DNA of 64,000 nucleotides from Actinopolyspora lacussalsi subsp. righensis (GTDB lineage Bacteria > Actinomycetota > Actinomycetes > Mycobacteriales > Pseudonocardiaceae), in NCBI RefSeq assembly GCF_900116555.1, contig NZ_FPAT01000002.1:248001-312000 (forward strand), given 5' to 3'. The notes below the pieces were generated by a model. That model ran no database searches, was not told the origin of the DNA, and worked only from the letters and a program-made list of their open reading frames with translations. Of the stretch, positions 28,270-36,442 are shown in pieces; the stretch's first letter is position 1, and each line of letters opens with the position of its first letter. The position numbers and the translations under genes were made by a program.

Positions 28270-29009
28270 GACGGCGCCGTCCCGGTGTGTTCCCGCGGTA
28301 GCCGGAGGCAGTAGCCGACGCCGCGCACGGTGTGTATCAGCGGCGGCTCGAACCGGTCGATCTTGCGCCGCAGGTACCGCACGTAGGTCTCCACGATCCT
28401 GCCGTCACCGGCGAAGTCGTAGTTCCACACCTGATCGAGGATCTGGGTCTTGCTGACCACCCGCGTCGCGTTCGTCATCAGATATGACAGCAGGTTGAAC
28501 TCGGTGGGCGAGAGCTGGATGTACTCGCCCGCCCGGTGAACCTCGTGCGCCGCCTGGTCCAGTTCCAGATCGGCGTAGCGCAGGGTGTCGGAGTCCGCCG
28601 CACCAGTGCTGCCCTCCTCGTGGCCGGTGCGCCGGAGGATCGCCCGGATGCGCAGCAACACCTCGTCCAGGCTGAACGGTTTGGTGACGTAGTCGTCGCC
28701 ACCGGCCGACAACCCCTCGATGCGGTCGTCGACCTCGGTGCGTGCGGTGAGGAACAGCACGGGCGTCTCCAACCCGGCGGCCCGCAGCCCGCGGGTCACC
28801 GCGAACCCGTCCAGATCGGGCAGCATCACGTCGAGCACCACCAGGTCGGGGCGGAAACGTTGCGCTTCCACGAGCGCCTGCTGCCCGGTCTCGGCGACAC
28901 CGACGGTGTAGCCGGCGAGCCGCAGCGTCGATTCCAACAGGATGCGGATGCTCGACTCGTCCTCGACGACCAGGATCCGCCGTTCGACGGCCGCGTCGGA
29001 TTCGCCCAT
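28266..29009 (-). CDS. OmpR-family response regulator
   Basis: A 247-residue DNA-binding response regulator. The receiver domain has the acidic pair ED in LVVEDESS, the phosphoacceptor Asp at about residue 60 (LVVLDVMLPDLDGF), Thr in LTAR and Lys in YVTKPF. The C-terminal winged helix includes LSPTEFNLLSYL and ETYVRYLRRKIDR. The upstream reading frame is open but not coding-like; the ATG opening MGESDAAVER is the natural start. It is first in an operon with the histidine kinase and lies just downstream of the GT39 gene on the same strand. Confidence 0.95.
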   Translation of the reverse strand: MGESDAAVERRILVVEDESSIRILLESTLRLAGYTVGVAETGQQALVEAQRFRPDLVVLDVMLPDLDGFAVTRGLRAAGLETPVLFLTARTEVDDRIEGLSAGGDDYVTKPFSLDEVLLRIRAILRRTGHEEGSTGAADSDTLRYADLELDQAAHEVHRAGEYIQLSPTEFNLLSYLMTNATRVVSKTQILDQVWNYDFAGDGRIVETYVRYLRRKIDRFEPPLIHTVRGVGYCLRLPREHTGTAPS

Positions 29010-29031
29010 GCTGTTCTTCCCGCTCGGTCTT

Positions 29032-31320
29032 TCACTCACACTCGTACAGCGTCGACGACTGCCCCGTGCCCGAACTCGATCCGCCGGAACCGGATCCGGA
29101 CGCGTCACCGTCGTCGCTGCTCTGATTGCCGGTCTGACTCCGGTTGTCGGTCTCGCTCTGACTGTCACTCAGATATTCGGAGGAATCCACCTCGGAGCAG
29201 TTCCGCTCGATCCACTCGCTCCGCTGTTGGGAGTAGCCGCCACCACCACCGGGACCGCCGCCCCGGCCGCCGCCACCGGGACCACCGCCCGAACCGAGGA
29301 CGTACCGCAGTTCGCCGTTGTCGGTCCACTCCGCCAACTGTGACACCGAGGGAGCGTTGTCACTGCCGGTGAAACCGCCCATTCCGATGACCGTGGCGTC
29401 ACTGTGCAGGATATATGACGAGGCCGACATGGAGCCGCCGCTGATCGCCAGCTTGATGCGAGCCGATCCCGAATGCTGGATCGCGTAGTCCAGGATCGCC
29501 TGTTGCCGGTCGCTCAGCGAGGTGCCACCCCGGCCGCCTCCCGGTCCGCCACCTGCCGGGAAACCACCGGAGCCGTTGCCGCCCCGACCACCTCCGGGAC
29601 CGCCACCGCCGAAACCGCCCGTGCTCGACGGCCCGGCCGTCGGGTTGGTTCCTCCCATGCCGGTGGATCCTCCGGCCGGTTCGCTGATCGCCCAGGCACC
29701 CGGCGCCAAGAGTACGGCGACCATCGAGCACGCCGCGGCCAGCGGCAACAGCCGCGACCACTTCCAGCCTACGGCCAGCAGCACGACGGCCAGCGTCCCG
29801 ACACCGAGCACCGCCCAGGCCAGCCAGCCCATCCAGTCGGGAGTGCGTCGGATGATCACTGCCGCCCAGCAGACGGTCGCCACCACACCGAGCATGCCCG
29901 CGGCGGGTACCCAGCGGGACCCAGCACGATGGGCGCGCACCAGCAGCACCACCAGACCGCCGCACAGCGCGGCGACCGCGGGCGCGAGCTGTGTCGTGTA
30001 GTAGGGATGGATCGTGCCCTGCTGGAACGAGAAGACCGCCCCGCAGATCAGCAGCCACAGTCCCCAGAGTGCCCAGCCGTCCGCGGCCAGTGGTTGTCCC
30101 ACGGTTCGATCACCGCCGCGCCGCAGCACGCCGACCGTGATGGCCAGCAGCAGCGCGATCAGGCACAGCGGCAGCAGCCAACTGATCTGGCCGGCCAGCT
30201 GGTCGTTGAAAAGCCGCAGCGGTCCGGCGTTCCCCGCGAAACCACCACCGGGGCCACCGCCCTGGCCGCCGCCTCCGCCCGGGAAACCGCCGCCACCGGT
30301 GAGCTCACCCGTGCCGCCGGGAAGACCGTTCGAACCGCTCGCCGAGCCACTGTCGGAACCGTTACCGGACCCAGTGGCGCCGCCACCCGGACCGCCGGTA
30401 CCTCCGCCGCCGGGGCCTTCGCCGCCGAACACGCGGCCGAGGCCGTTGTAGCCGATGACCAGGCTCCACGCCGAGCCGTCCTCACTGCCACCGATGTAGG
30501 GGTGGTCGCCCGGCCAGAGATCGACCATCGCCACCCACCACAGCGACGACACGAGCAGCGACACCGCCGCCGCCCCCAACTGCGCCAGCTTCGTTCCCCA
30601 GCCGAACCGGGAGCCGATCAGCCAGACCGCGGCGAAAGCGGGCACGACCATCCAGGCGGCCAGCATCTTCGTGAGGAAGCCGCAGCCGATCAGTGCCGCC
30701 GATCCGCACAGCCAGAGCGTGGCGTTCCTACCGCGGGTGGCCCGCGACGCGCGGGTCAGCGCGTAGGCGGCAGCCACCAGGAACAGCATCAGCAGCGGGT
30801 CCGGGTTGTTGTCCCGGTTGATCGCCACCGTGATGGGGGTCAGCGTCAGCACCAGGGCGGCGATCAGCGCCGCGCTCTCACCGGCCCAGCGCCGTACCGT
30901 GCGGTGCAGCAACAGCACGGTGAGCACGCCCTCGACCACCTGCGGCAGGATGAGCGCCCAGCCCTGCGTGCCGAAGATCTTGCTGCTGATCACCTGGGGC
31001 CACAGCGCGGCGGGTGGTTTGTCGACGGTGACGACTCCTGCCGGGTCGAACGACCCGAACAGGAAGTTCACCCAGCTCTCGCCCATCGACTTCACCGCGG
31101 CCGAGTAGTAAGTGTTTCCCCAGCCCAGCGAGCCGATCGCCCAGCCGTACAGTCCGGCCGCGAGCACCAGGATCGCCGCCAGCGCTATCTTCGACCACAG
31201 TGGGCCGCTCGCGGCGCGGTGGCCGGTGGGGCGCTGTTCACCCACCCCGGAGTCACCTACTCCGGGTTCACCTCCCCCGGTCGCATCGGTGATGGTTCCC
31301 GATATCCGCGTGGAACCCAT
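29032..31320 (-). CDS. GT39-type (ArnT-like) membrane glycosyltransferase with Gly-rich inserts
   Basis: A polytopic glycosyltransferase of about 762 residues that would take a sugar from a polyprenyl carrier on the outer face of the membrane. The family motifs are in the first external loop (SWVNFLFGSFDPAGVVTVDKPP, with the acidic residue) and INRDNNPDPLLMLFL. Around ten membrane helices surround two large Gly/Ser-rich external stretches (about residues 300-360 and 590-640) and an acidic Ser/Gly tail. It follows the GT2-GtrA gene; these often form a lipid-linked sugar supply and transfer pair. The ATG used has GGAGG 11 nt upstream; a TTG 11 codons earlier overlaps the GT2 stop. Confidence 0.9.
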   Translation of the reverse strand: MGSTRISGTITDATGGGEPGVGDSGVGEQRPTGHRAASGPLWSKIALAAILVLAAGLYGWAIGSLGWGNTYYSAAVKSMGESWVNFLFGSFDPAGVVTVDKPPAALWPQVISSKIFGTQGWALILPQVVEGVLTVLLLHRTVRRWAGESAALIAALVLTLTPITVAINRDNNPDPLLMLFLVAAAYALTRASRATRGRNATLWLCGSAALIGCGFLTKMLAAWMVVPAFAAVWLIGSRFGWGTKLAQLGAAAVSLLVSSLWWVAMVDLWPGDHPYIGGSEDGSAWSLVIGYNGLGRVFGGEGPGGGGTGGPGGGATGSGNGSDSGSASGSNGLPGGTGELTGGGGFPGGGGGQGGGPGGGFAGNAGPLRLFNDQLAGQISWLLPLCLIALLLAITVGVLRRGGDRTVGQPLAADGWALWGLWLLICGAVFSFQQGTIHPYYTTQLAPAVAALCGGLVVLLVRAHRAGSRWVPAAGMLGVVATVCWAAVIIRRTPDWMGWLAWAVLGVGTLAVVLLAVGWKWSRLLPLAAACSMVAVLLAPGAWAISEPAGGSTGMGGTNPTAGPSSTGGFGGGGPGGGRGGNGSGGFPAGGGPGGGRGGTSLSDRQQAILDYAIQHSGSARIKLAISGGSMSASSYILHSDATVIGMGGFTGSDNAPSVSQLAEWTDNGELRYVLGSGGGPGGGGRGGGPGGGGGYSQQRSEWIERNCSEVDSSEYLSDSQSETDNRSQTGNQSSDDGDASGSGSGGSSSGTGQSSTLYECE

Positions 31321-31349
31321 GTGGTCGTCGTCCTCCGTTGGTTCGGTAC

Positions 31350-32684
31350 TCAATTCGTCTCACCACTTTCCCGCCGTGGTGAGCTGGAGTCGTCGCGGCG
31401 GAACACCGTTGTCCGCAGCAGCAGGAAACGAATGGCGGTGACCAGTACGGAAGCGCATGCCAGCACCACGGATTCCGCGGCGGGGGAGGCGTCGCCCGCC
31501 GCCGAGTCGTAGAGCAGTACGGCCGCCGAGGTCACCAGGTAGCCGAGCAGGAACAGCCCGCCCGCGCCGATGTGGGCCCGGCCCAAACCGGTCTTGGAGT
31601 CCCGGAAGGACAACCTCCGGTTCGCCTCCGTGTTCAGGATCGTCAGCACCAGCAGTGAGACGAAGTTGGCCGCCACGGCGGGCCACCACTGGCGCAGCAG
31701 CCAGTACAGCACCGCCTGGCCGATGGTGCAGAACACCCCGATCAGCGCGAAGTAACCGAGCTGTCCGGACAACCGGGAGCGCTTGGACTCCGGCGCCAGC
31801 ACCGCGTCGGGGTGCTCGGAGGTGACCGGACCGCGTGCGGGGACGGCGACCCGGGCGGCACCGGTGCGTTTGCGGTGGGCGATCCGCCAGAGCCCGCGCA
31901 GATCGTCCACGGCGGTGTTGAACACCTTCACCCTGCTGTCGGTGTCCTCGACCCAGTCGACCGGAACCTCGTGGATCCGCAGGCCGTTGTACTCGGCCAA
32001 CAGCAGCAGTTCGGTGTCGAAGAACCACTCGTTGTCGTTGGCGGCGTGCAGCAGCGGGCGCAGCGCCGGGGTGCGGACGGCCTTGAAACCGCACTGGGCG
32101 TCGCTGAAGCGACTGCCGTGCGTGAGCCTGATCAGCTTGTTGTAGCAGCGCGAGATCAGCTCGCGCCGGGGTCCCCGGACCGTGCGGGCCGCGGGGGCGA
32201 GCCTGCTGCCGATGGCCATGTCGGAGTGACCGCTGGCCAGCGGCGCGACCAGCGGCAGCAGGCCGTCCAACCCGGTGGACAGGTCCACGTCCATGTAGAC
32301 CGCGATGTCGGCGTCGGTGTTTCCCCAGGCCGTGCGAAGCGCGAGCCCGCGCCCCTTGCGATCGAGCCGCAGGCAGTCGACCCCCCTCATCTCCTCCGAG
32401 AGCTGTTCGGCCAGCTCGGGGGTGCTGTCGGTGCTCGCGTTGTCCACGATCGTGATGCGCCAGGGAAACGGGAAGTCGTTTCGCAGCCGTTCGTGCAGCG
32501 TCGTCACACAGCCGCGCAGAGCGCGCTCCTCGTTGTGGACCGGGATGACGATGTCCACCGTGCTCGGGCCCAGCGGCGGGGAGGTGGTTTCCGGGGAGGC
32601 TCGTTCGGTCGTCCCGACCGGCTCCTCGTAGGGAAACTGGAACGTCGCCCCGCAGCGCTCGGGGCTCGTCGGACTCGCGGTCAT
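31350..32684 (-). CDS. Bifunctional GT2 glycosyltransferase/GtrA-like flippase domain
   Basis: A 444-residue fusion. Residues about 43-270 are a DPMS-like GT2 domain (VDIVIPVHNEERALRG, VDNASTDST, YMDVDLSTGLDGL, SDAQCGFKAVR) that should charge polyprenyl phosphate with a sugar. Residues about 300-430 are a GtrA domain with four membrane helices (YFALIGVFCTIGQAVLYWLL onward) implicated in flipping such lipids. Together with the downstream GT39 enzyme this gives donor synthesis, flipping and transfer. The sugar and acceptor (polysaccharide or protein) are not determined by the sequence. Confidence 0.93.
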   Translation of the reverse strand: MTASPTSPERCGATFQFPYEEPVGTTERASPETTSPPLGPSTVDIVIPVHNEERALRGCVTTLHERLRNDFPFPWRITIVDNASTDSTPELAEQLSEEMRGVDCLRLDRKGRGLALRTAWGNTDADIAVYMDVDLSTGLDGLLPLVAPLASGHSDMAIGSRLAPAARTVRGPRRELISRCYNKLIRLTHGSRFSDAQCGFKAVRTPALRPLLHAANDNEWFFDTELLLLAEYNGLRIHEVPVDWVEDTDSRVKVFNTAVDDLRGLWRIAHRKRTGAARVAVPARGPVTSEHPDAVLAPESKRSRLSGQLGYFALIGVFCTIGQAVLYWLLRQWWPAVAANFVSLLVLTILNTEANRRLSFRDSKTGLGRAHIGAGGLFLLGYLVTSAAVLLYDSAAGDASPAAESVVLACASVLVTAIRFLLLRTTVFRRDDSSSPRRESGETN

Positions 32685-32859
32685 GGCTCCTCTAACGCGA
32701 AGGTCGATTCGGCTCTGTGTCTGAACGGATGGGGGAACATCCGTGGGCCCGGTACCGACTCTGGTCCGTTCGACTGGGTGTGGGCGGGGTCGCGACTGGG
32801 AATTCGCCGAGAGTCCCTGGCGATGCTTCGACGGTGCGGCTCGCGTAGGTGGTTACTTG

Positions 32860-32912
32860 GCGGAACCTCTCGCACGGCTCTCGCTGCGGGGCCGGAGACA
32901 TCGGGTAGGTAC
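32860..32912 (-). repeat. Dispersed ~50-bp element, inverted copy
   Basis: Read on the minus strand it runs GTACCTACCCGATGTC, then about 12 nt, then AGCGAGAGCC and GCGAGAGGTTCCGC, matching 38125-38177 over the same 53-bp length. It lies in the divergent gap between the GT2-GtrA and Nudix genes. Confidence 0.65.
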
Positions 32913-32973
32913 TACACAACGTCTCCGGCGTCCTCGCGAGAGCCGCACGGGAGAACCCGCGGCGGTGCCGGCT

Positions 32974-33068
32974 GCGGGGGTGGCCGGAGTTCGCCCCGCG
33001 GGGTGGCCGGAGTTCGCCCTGCGGTGGTGGTTGGAGTGCGGCCTGCGGGGGTGTTCGGGGCTCGGCTC
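32974..33068. repeat. Four tandem 23-24-bp repeats
   Basis: Four successive degenerate units start GCGGGG(G)TG; the first two share GGTGGCCGGAGTTCGCCC and the third and fourth diverge. The array fills part of a gap of about 480 bp (32685-33161) that holds no gene and also carries the inverted 50-bp element and two palindromes. Confidence 0.6.
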
Positions 33069-33083
33069 CGTGTCGGGGCGGCC

Positions 33084-33159
33084 CGGCGATTTCGCGAGAA
33101 ATCGACGGAGCCCGGACCGTGCCGCCCCACTGGCGCGGCGATTTCGTGGGAATTTGACG
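33084..33159 (-). repeat. Two copies of dispersed palindrome before the Nudix gene
   Basis: Copies at 33084-33108 (exact GGCGATTTCGCGAGAAATCG core) and 33136-33159 (mutated right arm, GGGAATTTGAC) lie in tandem. The second ends 2 bp before the GTG of the Nudix gene, so it would be in the 5' leader, unlike most copies, which lie 3' of genes. Confidence 0.7.
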
Positions 33160-33161
33160 TC

Positions 33162-33644
33162 GTGGTCAGAACCAGCGCCGGGATACTGGTCTTCCGGAGA
33201 CGCGAGAGTGGTGCCGAGGTGCTGCTCGGTCACATGGGCGGACCCATCTGGGAAAACCGCGACCAGGGGGCCTGGTCGGTGCCCAAGGGCGAGTACACCC
33301 CCGAGGAGTCGGCCTGGAAGGCAGCCAGGCGGGAGTTCCGCGAGGAGCTGGGGATGGATCCGCCCGCCGGGCGTTTCGAGTCGCTGGGCAGCGCGCGGCA
33401 GTCGGGTGGCAAGGTCGTCACGGTCTGGGCGGTGCCGGGCGAGATCGATCCGCGTTCGATGGTGCCCGGCACCTTCACGATGGAGTGGCCGAAGGGGTCG
33501 GGTCGGATCCGGGAGTTCCCGGAGCTCGACCGCGTAGCCTGGTTCGACATGGATCGGGCGAGTCGCCGGATCCTGCCCGCCCAGCGAGTGTTCCTCGAAC
33601 GGCTCTCTGACCTGCTCGAAGCCGATCCGGGTGAGTGGGACTGA
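33162..33644 (+). CDS. Nudix hydrolase
   Basis: A 160-residue Nudix protein with the box GEYTPEESAWKAARREFREELGM at about residues 44-66, metal ligands intact. The opening RTSAGILVFRRRESGAEVLLGHMGGPIW is the usual first strand of the actinobacterial group often annotated near diadenosine-polyphosphate hydrolases; the specific substrate is unproven. The GTG chosen begins MVRTSAGI, right at the domain boundary. No proper ribosome binding site is visible because a copy of the dispersed palindrome occupies the upstream bases. Confidence 0.88.
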   Translation: MVRTSAGILVFRRRESGAEVLLGHMGGPIWENRDQGAWSVPKGEYTPEESAWKAARREFREELGMDPPAGRFESLGSARQSGGKVVTVWAVPGEIDPRSMVPGTFTMEWPKGSGRIREFPELDRVAWFDMDRASRRILPAQRVFLERLSDLLEADPGEWD

Positions 33645-33698
33645 CCGGCTGTCGAGAGCTTCGGGGCGCTGGCCGTCGCTGCTGGGACGGCCTCGAAC

Positions 33699-34154
33699 TC
33701 AGGAGTCGTTCGGCCGCAGCGTCCAGTACACCGTCATCTCGCCGGTCGTGTTGTGCTCGTCGTCCCGGATGGTGCAGTGCACCGGGAACTCGGGCCGGGT
33801 CCCGCCGTCGAGTTCGGCGCGCACCTCGTCGATCTCACGGCCCAGTACCGCTTCGGCGGTCAGGTCGCCGAGCGCCAGCTTGCGGTAGGCGATCTCGGAG
33901 CGGGTCACGAGTGGCGTGGCGCGGTCCAGCAGCGGGGTGAACGCGGCGAGTGTCACCGCGCCCGAGGCGGTCTCGGCCAGCCCGAACATCACGGCGGCGT
34001 GCGGGCCGCCCACGTGGTTCCGCTGTTCCGCGACATCGCGCAACGAGCACACGACTCGCTGCCGCTCCAGCTCGGAGAACTCGATCCCCGCGGTGGAAAC
34101 CCAGGGCACGGTCTTGTTCATCGCGTCGGCTACCCAGTCGAACTCGGAGGTCAT
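33699..34154 (-). CDS. Hotdog-fold thioesterase (DUF4442-like)
   Basis: A 151-residue hotdog-fold protein. NHVGGPHAAVMFGLAETASG contains the Asn/His and central helix typical of DUF4442/PaaI-like thioesterases, which hydrolyse acyl-CoA. The family's length is about 140-160 residues. There is no good ribosome binding site before the ATG; Met-12 is an alternative, or the mRNA may be leaderless, because an AT-rich TACAGT element on the minus strand lies about 16 bp upstream. It is divergent from the antiporter gene. Confidence 0.78.
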   Translation of the reverse strand: MTSEFDWVADAMNKTVPWVSTAGIEFSELERQRVVCSLRDVAEQRNHVGGPHAAVMFGLAETASGAVTLAAFTPLLDRATPLVTRSEIAYRKLALGDLTAEAVLGREIDEVRAELDGGTRPEFPVHCTIRDDEHNTTGEMTVYWTLRPNDS

Positions 34155-34382
34155 ACCGCGTGATGTTACTGTACGGTAGCTTTCTTGGGTAGTACCGGTT
34201 TGCGGCGCCACCCGCCGCGGTGCCGGTGGCACGGGCTCCCGCCGCACCACGGTGGTCGCGCCGCTGCCGCGCGTTTCCGGTGATCTTGGTGTACTGGATG
34301 GCCCACCCACCGTTGCGTGACGACGCGCGTGCCGGTGCTCGCCACCGCCAACGTCGGCATCCGACCGAGAATCGGGGACGAG

Positions 34383-35879
34383 ATGAGCCTGCAGGAGCTC
34401 TACCTGGCCCTTTTCGCGGGCGGTGTGGTGCTGCTGGCAAGCATCATCGCCACCAGGTTCGCCGCCCGGATCGGGCTGCCCAGCCTGTTGCTGTTCCTGG
34501 TGCTGGGAATGCTTCTGGGGGAGGACGGGCTGGGCATCCAGCTCGACGATCCGCAGTTCGCCCAGAACCTCGGCACCGCCGCGTTGGCCGTCATCCTGGT
34601 AGAGGGCGGGCTGACCACCAAGTGGTCCGACGTGTCCAGAGTGCTCGCCCCTGCCGGTGTGCTGGCCACGCTCGGCGTCGGAATCAGTGCGGGAGTCACG
34701 GCGCTGGCGGCGAACCTGCTGCTGGGGCTCGACTGGCAGCTGGCGCTGCTGCTCGGCGCCATCGTGTCCTCCACCGACGCGGCGGCGGTGTTCTCGGTGC
34801 TGCGCGTACTGCCGATCCCCAGGCGCGCCGCCGGGCTGCTCGAGGCCGAGTCCGGTTTCAACGACGCGCCGACGGTGATCCTCGTCATGCTGCTCAGCTC
34901 CACCCCGTTGCTGATGGGGCCGTGGCACGTGGTGGGCTCGTTGCTCTACCAACTCGGGGCCGGCGCGCTGTTCGGGCTGCTGCTCGGGAGTATCGGGGCT
35001 CTCGTGCTGCCGCGGATAGCGCTGCCCGCCTCGGGGCTGTATCCGCTGGCCACATTCGGCCTGGGGGCGCTGGCGTTCGCCGCGGCGGGAGTGGCGCAGG
35101 CGAGTGGATTCATCGCCGCCTATCTCGCGGGCGTGGTGCTGGCCAACACCGGACTGCCGCACCGCTCGGCGACTCGCTCGTTCGCCGAGGGGCTCGGTTG
35201 GTTGGCTCAGATCGGACTGTTCGTGTTGCTGGGGCTGCTGGTCGATCCCAGCGAGCTCTACCACGAGGTGCTGTCCGCGCTCGTGATCGGATCCGTGCTG
35301 CTGCTGGTGGCGCGTCCGTTCGCGGTGGCGGGCTCGCTGTTGCCGTTCCGGGTTCCCTGGCGCGAGCACGCCTTCCTGTCCTGGGCGGGGTTGCGCGGAG
35401 CCGTTCCCATCGTGCTGGCCACCTTCCCGGTGGTCGCCGGGGTGCGGGGCAGTGATCGACTGGTCGACATCGTTTTCGTGCTGGTCGTCGTCTTCACCCT
35501 CGTGCAGGGGCCGAGCCTGCGTCCGGTGGCGCGACTGCTGGGGATCATCACCCCGGAAGGGGCCCGTGAGGTGCGGGTCGAGTCGGCACCGCTCGACGTG
35601 CTCGACGCGGAGCTGCTGACCGTCTCCGTCCCGGAGGGTTCGCGGCTGCACTACGTCACGGTCATGGAGCTGCAGCTGCCCGAACCGAGCGTGATCGCCC
35701 TGCTGATCCGCCGCGGCTCCGTGTTCGTGCCGCATCCCGAGAGCAGGATCGAGATCGGTGACCAGCTGCTGATCGTGACCACCAGCGCCAAGCGCGCGGC
35801 GACCGAGCGCAGGCTCCGTGCCGTGGGACGCCGGGGGCGGTTGGCCTACTGGTTCGGTGAGTACGGTGAACTCGCCTAG
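34383..35879 (+). CDS. CPA1-family potassium/proton antiporter (CvrA/NhaP2-like)
   Basis: A 498-residue membrane antiporter. About 12-13 hydrophobic helices cover residues 5-390, with conserved ion-path acidic residues in SSTDAAAVFSVLR and ESGFNDAPTVIL. A cytoplasmic TrkA-C domain of about 75 residues follows (LDVLDAELLTVSVPEGSRL to EIGDQLLIVTT), as in NhaP2/CvrA proteins that exchange K+ or Na+ for H+. The ATG opening MSLQELYLALFAGG is preferred, with GGGA upstream; 22 upstream in-frame codons look non-coding. Role: cytosolic pH or K+ homeostasis. Confidence 0.93.
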   Translation: MSLQELYLALFAGGVVLLASIIATRFAARIGLPSLLLFLVLGMLLGEDGLGIQLDDPQFAQNLGTAALAVILVEGGLTTKWSDVSRVLAPAGVLATLGVGISAGVTALAANLLLGLDWQLALLLGAIVSSTDAAAVFSVLRVLPIPRRAAGLLEAESGFNDAPTVILVMLLSSTPLLMGPWHVVGSLLYQLGAGALFGLLLGSIGALVLPRIALPASGLYPLATFGLGALAFAAAGVAQASGFIAAYLAGVVLANTGLPHRSATRSFAEGLGWLAQIGLFVLLGLLVDPSELYHEVLSALVIGSVLLLVARPFAVAGSLLPFRVPWREHAFLSWAGLRGAVPIVLATFPVVAGVRGSDRLVDIVFVLVVVFTLVQGPSLRPVARLLGIITPEGAREVRVESAPLDVLDAELLTVSVPEGSRLHYVTVMELQLPEPSVIALLIRRGSVFVPHPESRIEIGDQLLIVTTSAKRAATERRLRAVGRRGRLAYWFGEYGELA

Positions 35880-36442
35880 CAGCGAATGCTTTACACCTTC
35901 GGGTGAGCATCGGGCGTGCCCCACAAGCTTTCCTCGGGTTTTTCGGTACCGTATTTCCCGGTTTTCCTGGTCGTTGGGAAAACTGTCAACTCCGTGCGCA
36001 CCGCGAAATCTCCGTGATGCGTGCGGCGGGAAGGCCGACGCTGTGAATCGATTCGTTCCTACCGCTGAGTAAGGGTTTCGTGTTGTGACAACAGTATTAA
36101 AGTCCCCGGTGTCCGGAGTGGATCGTGTTTCCGCGCCGGTTCGATGCGGATCTCCGCGCTATTCTCCGGAGTTCTCCGACTCCCGTCGCGAATGCGGTGG
36201 GCACGAGGGTTGGTTACCACCGTTGAGGCCCGGCCGTCAGTGAATTCCGGGAACGGCGAATTCCGTTCCCTAAGTACCCGTACCTACGGTTCCACGGATT
36301 GTTCCTCGGCGGTCGTGGGCCGATCGTTCTGGGCACTGTTCACCGCCACTTCACCGGAGTCGGGTGCCGAAGACCCAGGGCGTGCGCGGTGGACGGAAAC
36401 CGTTCCCGCCGCTCGACAGCGGCGCGATCAGCAGGAGGAACG
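35880..36442. other. Intergenic region upstream of the secreted subtilase
   Basis: No gene is supported in this 560-bp stretch; small frames are low-quality. It is less GC-rich than its surroundings around 36080-36110 (TTGTGACAACAGTATTAAAG), a plausible promoter area for the protease gene downstream. An AGGAGGAA site closes the region. Confidence 0.45.
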
